Positions 1 to 6,830 of a stretch of 13,376 nt of DNA are shown here, in pieces. Numbering within the stretch: position 1 is the stretch's first letter; each line of letters opens with the position of its first letter. This stretch comes from an uncultured bacterium (GTDB lineage: Bacteria; Actinomycetota; Coriobacteriia; Coriobacteriales; Coriobacteriaceae), in the NCBI GenBank assembly GCA_905214435.1, contig CAJMMA010000053.1, positions 1 to 13,376 of the forward strand, given 5' to 3'. Below the pieces are notes generated by a model. That model was not told where the DNA came from, ran no database searches, and saw only the letters and a program-made list of their open reading frames with translations. A program made the translations under genes and the position numbers.

Positions 1-84
1 CATGCCGCCGAAGTTGAAAGGCAGATTGCCGCTCTGGCGGGTTTGCAGCGTCAACTAGTTACGCGGTTTGGTAAAACCGCGTAA
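1..84 (+). CDS. Possible C-terminal end of a + strand protein (partial, 5' end outside window)
   Basis: Frame 1 is open from the first base to a TAA at 82-84 and encodes 27 residues. They look like a helical, coiled-coil-type tail: AAEVERQIAALAG, then LQRQLV, ending RFGKTA. The stop lies three bases from the end of the convergent RGG-protein gene, a normal spacing for converging genes. The last codons overlap the inverted repeat at 58-85. The fragment is too short to name a family, and a chance open frame of this length is possible. It could be the tail of a coiled-coil or MerR-like protein, but that is a guess. Confidence 0.35.
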   Translation, partial: HAAEVERQIAALAGLQRQLVTRFGKTA

Positions 85-85
85 C
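58..85. terminator. Perfect 12-bp hairpin between convergent genes
   Basis: Bases 58-69 and 74-85 are perfectly complementary around a four-base GGTA loop. The hairpin overlaps the stop of the putative + strand gene and lies just beyond the stop of the RGG-protein gene, where a shared terminator is expected. Neither side has a convincing T tract, so it may end transcription weakly or act as a 3' stability element. Confidence 0.45.
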
Positions 86-87
86 CC

Positions 88-996
88 CTAGAAACGGTTG
101 CCGCGGAAGCCGCCACCGTTGCGGCCGCCACGATCGCCACCGCGACCGCCGCGGTCGTTACCACGGTTGCCGCCGAAGCCGCCACGGCTGCCACCGCGAT
201 CGCCATAGCCACCACGGTTGCCACCAAAGCCGCCGCGACCGCCACGGTCGCCGCCACGGTCACCAAAGCCGCCACGGCCGCCGCGATCGCCACCGCGACC
301 GCCGCGGTCACCACCACGGCCACCGCGATCGCCAAAGCCGCCGCGACCGCCACGGTCGCCGCCACGGCCACCGCGATCGTCACGGCCGCCGCGAGGACCG
401 CGGTCCTCGTCCAGGCCCATGGCGACGAGCGGAGCGATGACCTTATCGAGAGCAGCCATCAGCTCGGTGGCCTCCTCGTAAGAAAGCTCGGGCAGGAGCT
501 TCTCCTTCTTGTTGGCAAGCTCGACCAGGCCCTCAGCGGCATCCTCGGCAGCAAAGACGACGATCTTGCGCATATCGCCCTCGGCGTCGTCGATGCGGCC
601 GACCAGATCGGCAGCCTCGGCCTCGGCCATCAGGCCATCGAGCTCACGAAGGCGCATGCCCAGCAGGTCGGACATTTCCTTCTGCTCCATCTTGGGCTTG
701 AGGTCAAGAAGCTTGATGGCGCGCTCGATGTTCGCCATGCGCTCGGCCTTGGCCTCCTCCTCCTTGGAAATAGCAAAGCGACGGCTGCGCAGCAGGCGGG
801 CGGCCTTCTGCATCTTGTCCATCAGCTCTTCGTCATCGTAATCAGCGGCGGCCTCGACAACCTCGGCCTCCTCGGCGGAAACCTCGTCAGCAGCCTCAAC
901 CTCAGCAGCTTCGGTCTCCACGGTCTCGACTGCCTCGACCTCGGCAGCCATGGTCTCGTTCTCGGTCTCGTTCATGATCTCTTCGTTCTCAGACAT
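88..996 (-). CDS. MarR-like winged-helix protein with acidic N-terminus and RGG-rich tail; likely RNA/DNA binding
   Basis: A 302-residue protein in three parts. Residues 1-60 are a very acidic, disordered-looking head. Residues 85-190 read like a MarR winged helix: a helix at AIKLLDLK, a helix-turn-helix over EQKEMSDLLGM and RLRELDGLMAEAEAADLV, a wing with the DxxxxDxRKIVVF pattern, then long helices. Residues 199-302 are almost pure RGG/DRGGRGG/FGG repeats, a composition typical of RNA-binding low-complexity tails. The ATG at 996 follows AAGGAG at 4-nt spacing. The MarR resemblance is my pattern reading, not a search result. The function is unknown; nucleic-acid binding, perhaps RNA chaperoning, is inferred from the tail. 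It stands alone downstream of the MFS gene, with its own probable promoter in the 152-bp gap. Confidence 0.85.
   Translation of the reverse strand: MSENEEIMNETENETMAAEVEAVETVETEAAEVEAADEVSAEEAEVVEAAADYDDEELMDKMQKAARLLRSRRFAISKEEEAKAERMANIERAIKLLDLKPKMEQKEMSDLLGMRLRELDGLMAEAEAADLVGRIDDAEGDMRKIVVFAAEDAAEGLVELANKKEKLLPELSYEEATELMAALDKVIAPLVAMGLDEDRGPRGGRDDRGGRGGDRGGRGGFGDRGGRGGDRGGRGGDRGGRGGFGDRGGDRGGRGGFGGNRGGYGDRGGSRGGFGGNRGNDRGGRGGDRGGRNGGGFRGNRF
91..402 (-). repeat. Low-complexity tandem repeat encoding the RGG tail
   Basis: About 310 bp of imperfect repeats of 9-24 bp, built from GGTGACCGCGGTGGC-like units on the coding strand. They encode alternating DRGGRGG, FGDRGG and GGN(R)GG segments. 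The repeat copy number could change by slippage, altering tail length without breaking the frame when units are multiples of three. Confidence 0.8.
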
Positions 997-1049
997 GAGA
1001 CTCCTTCTTGGCCCTCTCGGGCATCATCGCCCCATTCGCGGGGCCCGTC

Positions 1050-1070
1050 GCGCACTCTTTGCGCTTTATA
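1050..1070 (-). promoter_or_regulatory. Possible -10 and hairpin ahead of the RGG-protein gene
   Basis: On the minus strand TATAAA (1065-1070) could be a -10 box, but the matching -35 is poor. It is followed by GCGCAAAGAGTGCGC (1050-1064), a perfect 5-bp inverted repeat near the expected transcript start. Further GC-rich pairings, such as GGGC/GCCC at 1018-1031, fall in the leader just before the ribosome binding site, so the leader may be structured. Confidence 0.25.
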
Positions 1071-1148
1071 CATTCATGCCTCTCGGCAAAACGTCCATTA
1101 GTTTATGGTGTCGCCATCCAATCTAGCTGCAGAATCTATGTGCACACA

Positions 1149-2564
1149 TTAATGCGACATGTGCGACTCGCGGCGAGCGTACACCAGCGACACCGCGAAC
1201 CCGACAACGGCAATCACGGCCGCCACGCGCACGGCGGCTGCAAATCCTATCGCCTGGGCAACGTCCGACGCAACGCCTGCGGCGCCAGCAGCCACCGCAG
1301 AACTCGAAAGCAGGCCGATAAACAGCGACGGACCAAACGACGCGGCAATCATGTTCCACGTGTTAAGCAATGCCGTTCCGTGAGGATGCTCAGCGGCGGG
1401 AAGCGTCTCCAAACCGGCGGTCTGCGAGGGGCTCAGTACCAAACCGACGCCGGCATACACCACAACGGTCAGCAGCACGACAACGCCGATGTTCATGCTT
1501 GCCGCGGTCATCGAGATTGCCGTCTGCCCCACAGCGATCAGGGCAAAGCCGACCGGCAGCAGCGGCCACGCACCACGGGCATCCATCACGCGTCCGCCCA
1601 CAATCGAGGTCACGGCGTTGCAGGCGATCGCCGGCAAAATGAGCAAACCCGCGACAAGTGCGGTCATGCCGTATGCGCCCTCAAAATAGAGCGGCAACAA
1701 AACGCTCATCGAGAACGTCGTCATCATCGACACCACCACAAGCAGGCATGCAGGCCAAAAACGAACGCTCGCCATGGGACGCACGTTAAGCACCGGATGC
1801 TTGAGCTTGAGCTGACGAACCGCAAACAGGCCGAGCACCACAACAGCGGCGAAAAGCGTCGCGATACCGGCCATCACATTGGTCGAGAACTCGCCTACGG
1901 AATACACAAACGCCGTAATGCCGGCGGCGAGCAAAACAACCGACAGAATATCAAGCGTGGTGTTCGAGCGCTCTCCGACATTCCGAACGAGCTTTGCTGC
2001 CGCCGCGGCGACCACGACACCGCCCACCAGCGGCACTACGAACACCGCCCTCCAGCCAAACAACGTGCACATAAGACCACTAATCACGGGCCCAAACGCC
2101 GGCCCTAGCGTAATGCAGGCACCGCCCAGGCTCAGATACAGACCGAGCTTCTCGCGCGGAGCACAAGATAGCACCACATTCATCATGAGCGGAAACAAGA
2201 TGCCCGATCCCGCAGCCTGCAAAATACGACTTGGCAGCAAAACGGTAAACGACGGGGCGACCAGGCACAGGACTTCTCCGGCGACCATGCATCCGCATGC
2301 GAAAAACAGCAGCTTGCGCGTCGAGAAACGACCGGACAGAAAGGCCATGATGGCCGTAAAGATCGACGTCACGATCATGTATCCCGAAACGAGCCACTGC
2401 GCCGTGGTAGCGCTCACCGAAAAGACCGCCATGATGTCGTGCAACGCCACGTTAATAATGTTCTCGTTAAACGCGGCGACAAAGGCTGCAATATACATTA
2501 CGACGAGAAACGCCGCAGTGGCCGATGGCGCTACTTGAACTTGTTGCTGAGATTTGCTCCCCAT
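1149..2564 (-). CDS. DHA2-family MFS efflux transporter (EmrB/QacA type)
   Basis: A 471-residue membrane protein with 12-14 predicted hydrophobic helices, probably a proton-driven exporter of drugs or other small amphiphiles. The family signature is clear. The first helix ends in NENIINVALHDI (DHA2 proteins usually have D.TIVNVALP), motif A is FLSGRFSTRKLLF after the second helix, and motif C is the Gly/Pro-rich TLGPAFGPVISG in the fifth. The frame stays open upstream to 2681, but the ATG at 2562-2564 is preferred because GAAGGA lies five bases upstream and the extra 39 residues are not membrane-like. The gene is divergent from PDF-A with a 204-bp gap. No regulator adjoins it, so its substrate cannot be inferred from context. 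Confidence 0.9.
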   Translation of the reverse strand: MGSKSQQQVQVAPSATAAFLVVMYIAAFVAAFNENIINVALHDIMAVFSVSATTAQWLVSGYMIVTSIFTAIMAFLSGRFSTRKLLFFACGCMVAGEVLCLVAPSFTVLLPSRILQAAGSGILFPLMMNVVLSCAPREKLGLYLSLGGACITLGPAFGPVISGLMCTLFGWRAVFVVPLVGGVVVAAAAAKLVRNVGERSNTTLDILSVVLLAAGITAFVYSVGEFSTNVMAGIATLFAAVVVLGLFAVRQLKLKHPVLNVRPMASVRFWPACLLVVVSMMTTFSMSVLLPLYFEGAYGMTALVAGLLILPAIACNAVTSIVGGRVMDARGAWPLLPVGFALIAVGQTAISMTAASMNIGVVVLLTVVVYAGVGLVLSPSQTAGLETLPAAEHPHGTALLNTWNMIAASFGPSLFIGLLSSSAVAAGAAGVASDVAQAIGFAAAVRVAAVIAVVGFAVSLVYARRESHMSH

Positions 2565-2724
2565 GCATTTCCTTCCTCTTGGAACGACAGTCGCATCGCC
2601 CCAGAGGAACAGTCCAGGGCGAAAATGAGCCCTAGACTTACGCCAGACGCCGCACACGACGAATCTGACAACATGGTCCAACGTCGAAAGATTGTAACGC
2701 GGACGCGCAGCTTTCCTTCCGCGC

Positions 2725-2730
2725 TATTAT
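2725..2730 (+). promoter_or_regulatory. Possible -10 box for PDF-A
   Basis: TATTAT lies in a locally AT-rich patch about 40 bases upstream of the PDF-A start, in otherwise GC-rich sequence. No good -35 hexamer stands at 16-18 bases, so this is a weak call. Confidence 0.25.
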
Positions 2731-2768
2731 TAAAAGTCCACGAAAGCATAAGACATGAGGAGCCCGCC

Positions 2769-3179
2769 ATGATTAAGCCCATCATGAAATCCGAGTTCTT
2801 TTTGCGCCTGCCTTCCGAAGACGCGGGCCCCGATGACGCCGTGACTGGGCAGGACCTCCTAGATACGCTCCATGAGCATGAGCACGAGTGCGTGGGCCTC
2901 GCCGCCAATATGATCGGCGTGCGCAAACGCATCATCTGCGTAAAGGACGGCAACAGGGCGCTGTTGATGTACAACCCTCAAATTCTTGAGCAGGTCAATG
3001 CCTATCAGACGAGCGAAGGATGCCTCTCGCTTGCCGGCGAGCGCCCCTGTACCCGTTATCGCCGCATTAAGGTGGAGTATCTGGACGAGAACTTCGTCCA
3101 CCGCATCAAAAACTTCTCGGGCTACACCGCCGAAATCATCCAACACGAAATCGACCACTGCAACGGGATCGTTATATAG
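2769..3179 (+). CDS. def: Peptide deformylase, short type (PDF-A)
   Basis: A 136-residue protein that would remove the formyl group from the N-terminal methionine of new proteins, using a bound metal ion. The deformylase motifs appear in order: motif I GLAANMIG (43-50), motif II EGCLS (83-87, with metal ligand Cys85) and motif III HEIDH (126-130, with two metal-binding His and the catalytic Glu127). Classical enzymes have Gln where this one has Met48. I recall short deformylases of about 136 residues with AANMIG in gut Firmicutes, so this may be a subfamily trait. The protein ends right after motif III, lacking the C-terminal extension of longer enzymes. The start is ATG with AGGAG eight bases upstream; an upstream in-frame extension to 2439 has no supporting motif. 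No fmt or other translation gene adjoins it. Confidence 0.88.
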   Translation: MIKPIMKSEFFLRLPSEDAGPDDAVTGQDLLDTLHEHEHECVGLAANMIGVRKRIICVKDGNRALLMYNPQILEQVNAYQTSEGCLSLAGERPCTRYRRIKVEYLDENFVHRIKNFSGYTAEIIQHEIDHCNGIVI

Positions 3180-3193
3180 TTCTGCCGATTCAA

Positions 3194-3232
3194 GAAAGCT
3201 CCCTGCAGCAAAACAACTGCAGGGAGCTTTTC
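3194..3232. terminator. Strong bidirectional hairpin terminator
   Basis: A 14-bp perfect stem (3195-3208 with 3217-3230) closes an eight-base loop and ends in CTTTTC on the + strand and GCTTTCTTG on the - strand. It sits between the ends of PDF-A (+) and the fusion aminotransferase (-) and can serve both. Confidence 0.85.
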
Positions 3233-3254
3233 ATAGTGCGGAACTTCTATCCCA

Positions 3255-4775
3255 CTAGCTCTGACGGTAATGGTCGAAGAAGTCGGCGAGGTCTTCGAGG
3301 GACTCTTTGAGCACTTCCATGCGCGGCAGGTACACGATACGGAAGTGGTCGGGCTCAGCCCAGTTAAAGCCGCCGCCGCGCGTGATCAGGATCTTCTTCT
3401 CGTGCAGCAGGTCAAGGGCGAACTGCTCGTCATCGGTAATGTTGAACTTCTTCACATCCATCTTGGGGAAGATGTAGAACGCCGCACGCGGCTTAACCAC
3501 CGAGATGCCGTCAATCTTGTTGAGCGCCTCATACACAAAGTTGCGCTGCTCGTAGACACGGCCGCCGGGGCGGATGTAGTCGTTGACGGACTGATGGCCA
3601 CCGAGCGCCGTCTGAACGATCGACTGAGCCGGCACGTTGGAGCACAGGCGCATGTTGGAGAGCATGTTAATGCCCATGATGAAGTCGCTCATGCAGCGCT
3701 GGTTGCCCGAAAGCACCATCCAGCCAATACGATAGCCCGCGATCATGTGCGACTTGGAAAGGCCGCTAAAGGTGACGCAGGGCAGATCAGGAGCGAGCGA
3801 GGCAATCGAGACGTGCTCGTAGCCGTCCATGCACAGGCGGTCGTAGATCTCATCGGCAAAGATCATCAGCTGATGCCTGCGTGCAACCTCGACGATGCCC
3901 TCGAGCACCTCGCGCGGGTAGACCGAGCCCGTGGGGTTGTTGGGGTTGATGATAACGAGGGCTTTGGTCGCGCTCGTGATCTTGGACTCCATATCCTCCA
4001 GGTCGGGATACCAATCCGCCTGCTCATCGCACAGATAGTGCACAGGATGACCGCCGGCAAGGGTTGCGCACGCCGTCCAGAGCGGATAGTCGGGGCTGGG
4101 GATCAGAATCTCGTCGCCATTGTCGAGCAGCGCGTTCATCGAAAGCTGGATGAGCTCGGACACGCCGTTGCCCGTGTAGATGTGCTCCATCTGAACATTG
4201 GGCAGGCCCTTGATCTGCGAGTACTGCATGATCGCCTTGCGCGCGGAGAACAGGCCGCGCGAGTTGGAATAGCCTTCGCAGTCGGGCAGCTGCTGGCGCA
4301 TGTCCTTAATGACCTCATCGGGCGTGCGGAAACCAAAGGGCGCAGGGTTGCCGATGTTGAGCTTGAGGATGCGCTCGCCCTCGTCCTCCATACGGGCAGC
4401 CTCGTCGACGACGGGACCGCGCACGTCATACAGGACGTTATCGAGCTTGGTGGATTTAGAAAAAGTACGCATGGGGACGCTCCTTGCAATTTGGGCTGAG
4501 GGATTGAGTTCGGGCTTGGAAACGTTGCGGGGCGATGATGTCTCGCCTTGATCGGCGTCACCGGCGAGCAGCCAGGAAACATCGACCTCCAAAATACGAG
4601 CGAGTAGCTCTGCCACATCGCGCCGCGGGATCGTCTTGCCGCTCACATATTGGCTCATCTGACTCTTGCCGAGTTTTTTGCCGAGCATCTCCGATGCGCG
4701 GATCACGTCCGACTGGCGAACGTCGCGATCGGACATAGTCTGTCGCAGGCGATCGCCAAATGTCTCTAGGGTCAC
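3255..4775 (-). CDS. alaA: XRE helix-turn-helix / AlaA-type alanine aminotransferase fusion
   Basis: A 506-residue two-domain protein. Residues 4-73 are a Cro/CI-type helix-turn-helix (TFGDRL at the start; KSQMSQYVSGKTIPRR around the recognition helix), followed by a linker. Residues 103-506 closely resemble E. coli AlaA along the whole length (LYDVRGPV, LKLNIGNPAPFGF, GNGVSELI, INPNNPTG, KPRAAFYIFPK). AlaA interconverts alanine/2-oxoglutarate and pyruvate/glutamate. Catalytic positions are intact: Asn280, Asp308, the PLP lysine Lys341 in SGLSK, and Arg479 in FRIVYLPR. This differs from MocR/GntR regulators, which carry a different DNA-binding domain. The GTG at 4773-4775 is chosen because a perfect AAGGAGG lies just upstream; an in-frame TTG at 4802 has none. 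Repeated GTTCAATT sites over the promoter suggest autoregulation. An internal start at 4472 could yield the enzyme alone. Confidence 0.92.
   Translation of the reverse strand: MTLETFGDRLRQTMSDRDVRQSDVIRASEMLGKKLGKSQMSQYVSGKTIPRRDVAELLARILEVDVSWLLAGDADQGETSSPRNVSKPELNPSAQIARSVPMRTFSKSTKLDNVLYDVRGPVVDEAARMEDEGERILKLNIGNPAPFGFRTPDEVIKDMRQQLPDCEGYSNSRGLFSARKAIMQYSQIKGLPNVQMEHIYTGNGVSELIQLSMNALLDNGDEILIPSPDYPLWTACATLAGGHPVHYLCDEQADWYPDLEDMESKITSATKALVIINPNNPTGSVYPREVLEGIVEVARRHQLMIFADEIYDRLCMDGYEHVSIASLAPDLPCVTFSGLSKSHMIAGYRIGWMVLSGNQRCMSDFIMGINMLSNMRLCSNVPAQSIVQTALGGHQSVNDYIRPGGRVYEQRNFVYEALNKIDGISVVKPRAAFYIFPKMDVKKFNITDDEQFALDLLHEKKILITRGGGFNWAEPDHFRIVYLPRMEVLKESLEDLADFFDHYRQS
4470..4485 (-). 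promoter_or_regulatory. Internal ribosome binding site and ATG at the enzyme-domain boundary
   Basis: Inside the fusion gene, AAGGAG (4480-4485 on the minus strand) stands seven bases before an in-frame ATG (4470-4472) at codon 102. Initiation there would give a 405-residue aminotransferase without the helix-turn-helix, the same length I recall for E. coli AlaA. The site is well formed and lies exactly at the domain junction. That it is used is inference. Confidence 0.5.
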
Positions 4776-4796
4776 AGGAACCTCCTTGCTGGCAAA

Positions 4797-4877
4797 GTTC
4801 AATTTATAGAACTTGAATTGAACCGGAGTTCAATTTAGCAAGCAGTATAGCGCCATGCTATTTCAAAAAGTTCAATT
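4797..4877 (-). promoter_or_regulatory. Promoter with clustered GTTCAATT operator half-sites
   Basis: GTTCAATT occurs at 4797-4804, 4828-4835 and 4870-4877, and its complement AATTGAAC at 4816-4823. The pair 4816-4835 is a perfect inverted repeat with 8-bp arms around CGGA. AAGTTC/GAACTT at 4795-4814 forms another. On the minus strand TATACT (4844-4849) is a plausible -10. The inverted repeat then covers the transcript start and the outer site covers the -35 region, the arrangement expected of a repressor operator. The fusion protein's own helix-turn-helix is the obvious candidate ligand; that link is inferred. Confidence 0.6.
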
Positions 4878-4938
4878 TCAAAAATAAAGTGAGCCAAACC
4901 CCGAGATTTATCCCAAGGCGACAACGACGTACGCCTAT

Positions 4939-5796
4939 TTAGAGGTATTCAAGGAATCGAGCAGCAGCAAGCGAAACGTCGGCCGTTCGATATATGGCGT
5001 TAATCTGCCGATGGGGACGTCCCTCGAGCGGACGAATGGCGACATTGAACTGGCAGCGCCGCAAGATGAGCGCCGGAAGGATGCTCACGCCCAAGCCGTC
5101 CTCGATCATGGCCATAATCGCATAGTCATCCCAGGTCGACAGTTTTGAGCGCACCGTCAGCCCCGCCCGACGGAACAGCGGCGTAATCTCGTCATCGGTG
5201 CCGCGTTCCAGCAGAATAAACTGCTCGTTGGCCAAATCGGCAAGCGAGACGGCCCCCTCACTAGCAAGCAGAGAGTCTGTCGGCACCACCGCCATCAACT
5301 CGTCGCGCACCAAAGATCGCGATGTCATGCCATTTTCTCGGGGCTCATGCGGGATAAAGCCCAGATCGCAGCGGCCCTGCGCCACCCATTGTTCAATCTC
5401 TGAATAGTCGCCCATCAGCAACTCGTAATCGACGTCTGGATAATCGGCACGAAAACGCGCAATCACCGGCGGCAGCACGTGGGTCGCCACGCTCGAAAAC
5501 GTACCGATGCAGATTTTGCCGCGCATGAGCCCACGCATCTCATCCACCCGCCGCTGCAAGCGAATGAATTCCTCGCAGAGCGCCTCGACAGCCGGCATGA
5601 CCTGCCGCCCGTCGGCAGAAAGCGTCACGCCCTCGCGGCTGCGGTCGAGCACCTTAAAGCCCCAGTCGGCCTCGAGGTCGGCCACCATGCGGCTCACGCC
5701 CGACTGCGAATAGCTCAACCGCTCTGCAGCACGCGTAAAGCTGCCGGCACGCACCGTCTCGAGCAGCACTTGCATCTTTTGGATATTGGTCTCCAC
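4939..5796 (-). CDS. LysR-family transcriptional regulator
   Basis: A regulator of 285 residues from the GTG start. Residues 4-62 form the winged helix-turn-helix, with the typical LysR run FTRAAERLSYSQSGVSRMVADLE and the wing ending VLDRSREGVTLS. The rest, from MRGKICIGTFSSVATHVLPPVI, is the periplasmic-binding-like effector domain, including QGRCDLGFIPHEP and a C-terminal MIEDGLGVSILP. I prefer GTG at 5794-5796 because it gives the usual family start (ETNIQKMQ) and has a GGGTGGGG stretch upstream. The alternative ATG at 5815-5817 adds seven residues but has no ribosome binding site. It is divergent from the eamA-like gene, which it probably controls. A 50-bp stretch (5331-5380) recurs at 6831-6880. 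The effector cannot be told from sequence. Confidence 0.9.
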   Translation of the reverse strand: METNIQKMQVLLETVRAGSFTRAAERLSYSQSGVSRMVADLEADWGFKVLDRSREGVTLSADGRQVMPAVEALCEEFIRLQRRVDEMRGLMRGKICIGTFSSVATHVLPPVIARFRADYPDVDYELLMGDYSEIEQWVAQGRCDLGFIPHEPRENGMTSRSLVRDELMAVVPTDSLLASEGAVSLADLANEQFILLERGTDDEITPLFRRAGLTVRSKLSTWDDYAIMAMIEDGLGVSILPALILRRCQFNVAIRPLEGRPHRQINAIYRTADVSLAAARFLEYL

Positions 5797-5841
5797 GGCA
5801 CGCCCCCACCCTTGCATGAGTTTTTGTCATGTTTTCCATGC

Positions 5842-5847
5842 ATTATA
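5842..5847 (-). promoter_or_regulatory. -10 box for the LysR gene
   Basis: On the minus strand this is an exact TATAAT, 46 bases before the GTG start. No consensus -35 is found 17 bases upstream, where the palindromes begin, as is common in LysR autoregulated promoters. Confidence 0.4.
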
Positions 5848-5868
5848 TTCGCTTTTCTTCTAAAGCCA

Positions 5869-5891
5869 GTTCACCCATAGTGAACATGTTC
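5869..5891. promoter_or_regulatory. Putative LysR operator (T-N11-A box) in the divergent gap
   Basis: GTTCAC-CCATA-GTGAAC (5869-5885) is an inverted repeat with perfect 6-bp arms containing the T-N11-A pattern of LysR sites. It overlaps a second perfect palindrome, GAACATGTTC (5882-5891). Both lie in the 118-bp gap between the divergent regulator and transporter, upstream of both genes. Binding by the adjacent LysR protein is inferred. Confidence 0.55.
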
Positions 5892-5914
5892 GGATATAGA
5901 GGGGATGTCAGCGC

Positions 5915-6826
5915 ATGAACAACGGACTGTTTACGTACTTAGCAGCATTGCTATTGTTTGGCTCCAATGGCATCATCGCCGCTGCCATCGCGCTGCCGAG
6001 CTCCGATATCGTGCTTCTGCGCACGTTTTTGGGCGCTCTCACCCTTGCCGCCATCCTCTTCATAACCAAGCGCCATAACCTGCAGGCTCCGTCTCGCCCC
6101 CGCGAGGCCGCAGCGCTCATCGTCTCGGGCGCCGCGCTGGGCGCCAGCTGGATTTTCCTGTTCCGCGCCTATCAGGCGATCGGTGTTGGCATCTCCTCGC
6201 TGTTGTATTACTGCGGCCCCATCATCGTTATGGCCCTCTCCCCGCTCATTTTTGGCGAAAAGCTGACCGGCGGCAAAATCGCCGGGTTTATCGCCGTTGC
6301 CTGCGGCGCCTTTCTCATTGCGGCACAAGGTCTAGGCGGCAATATGCCCATTGCGGGTATCGCTTGCGGCATCGCCTCGGCCTTCTGCTACGCGTTGATG
6401 GTCATCGCTAGCAAGGGTGCGCCACACGTCGAAGGCCTCGAAAACTCCGCGCTCCAGGTGAGCGCCGCCTTTATGACCGCGCTGGTCCTTACGCTCCTCA
6501 CGCAGGGCGCCCCCTCGTTCCTCTCCCCCAGCATTGCCGCCGGCATCGATTGGCGCGCCGTCGCCATGCTCGGCGTCGTCAACACCGGCATCGGCTGCCT
6601 GCTCTACTTTAGTGCTGTCGCCAAGCTGCCCGTGCAGACCGTCGCGGTTGTCGGCTACCTCGAGCCGCTTTCGGCAGTCGTGTTCTCCGCCGTCCTTTTG
6701 GGCGAGACCATGACGCCAATCCGCCTCATGGGCGCCGCGCTAATCATCGGCGGCGCGGTCTTTTGCGAACTCGCCGGCAAACGCGCAAGCACCAAGGCCG
6801 GTATCGCCCAGGCAGCACGCGCTTAA
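5915..6826 (+). CDS. EamA-family (DMT superfamily) transporter
   Basis: A 303-residue inner-membrane protein with about ten hydrophobic helices arranged as two EamA repeats (roughly residues 5-135 and 147-285). Typical features are the opening LAALLLFGSNGIIA, ASWIFLFRAYQAIGVGISSLLYYCGP in the first repeat, and NTGIGCLLYFSAVAKLPVQTVAVVGYLEPLSAVVFSAVLLGE in the second, the usual helix 8-9 signature. Family members export or import amino acids and other metabolites. The substrate is not deducible here. The start is ATG with a GAGGGG ribosome binding site ten bases upstream. It is divergent from the LysR gene and separated from it by a palindromic operator candidate, so it is probably that regulator's target. 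Confidence 0.9.
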   Translation: MNNGLFTYLAALLLFGSNGIIAAAIALPSSDIVLLRTFLGALTLAAILFITKRHNLQAPSRPREAAALIVSGAALGASWIFLFRAYQAIGVGISSLLYYCGPIIVMALSPLIFGEKLTGGKIAGFIAVACGAFLIAAQGLGGNMPIAGIACGIASAFCYALMVIASKGAPHVEGLENSALQVSAAFMTALVLTLLTQGAPSFLSPSIAAGIDWRAVAMLGVVNTGIGCLLYFSAVAKLPVQTVAVVGYLEPLSAVVFSAVLLGETMTPIRLMGAALIIGGAVFCELAGKRASTKAGIAQAARA

Positions 6827-6830
6827 GGGA

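Noticed and set aside
91..402. Regular short repeats that resemble a CRISPR-like or tandem array
   Set aside because: There are no constant-length spacers, the units are in frame, and they encode RGG motifs of a clear protein.
51..481. Long Ala/Val-rich and Pro/Arg-rich open frames over the start of the window on other frames
   Set aside because: They are side products of the GC-rich RGG repeat; composition is extreme and no ribosome binding site or family feature is present.
1008..2108. A 366-codon open frame on the + strand opposite the MFS gene
   Set aside because: The His/Arg-rich translation looks unnatural, while the opposite strand encodes a well-conserved transporter.
2616..2633. 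AGGGC/GCCCT hairpin in the gap between the MFS gene and PDF-A
   Set aside because: Only five base pairs with an eight-base loop and no T tract; expected by chance in sequence of this composition.
4776..4802. TTG at 4802 as start of the fusion aminotransferase
   Set aside because: The perfect AAGGAGG lies between this TTG and the GTG at 4775 and is correctly spaced only for the GTG; the TTG also falls inside an operator half-site.
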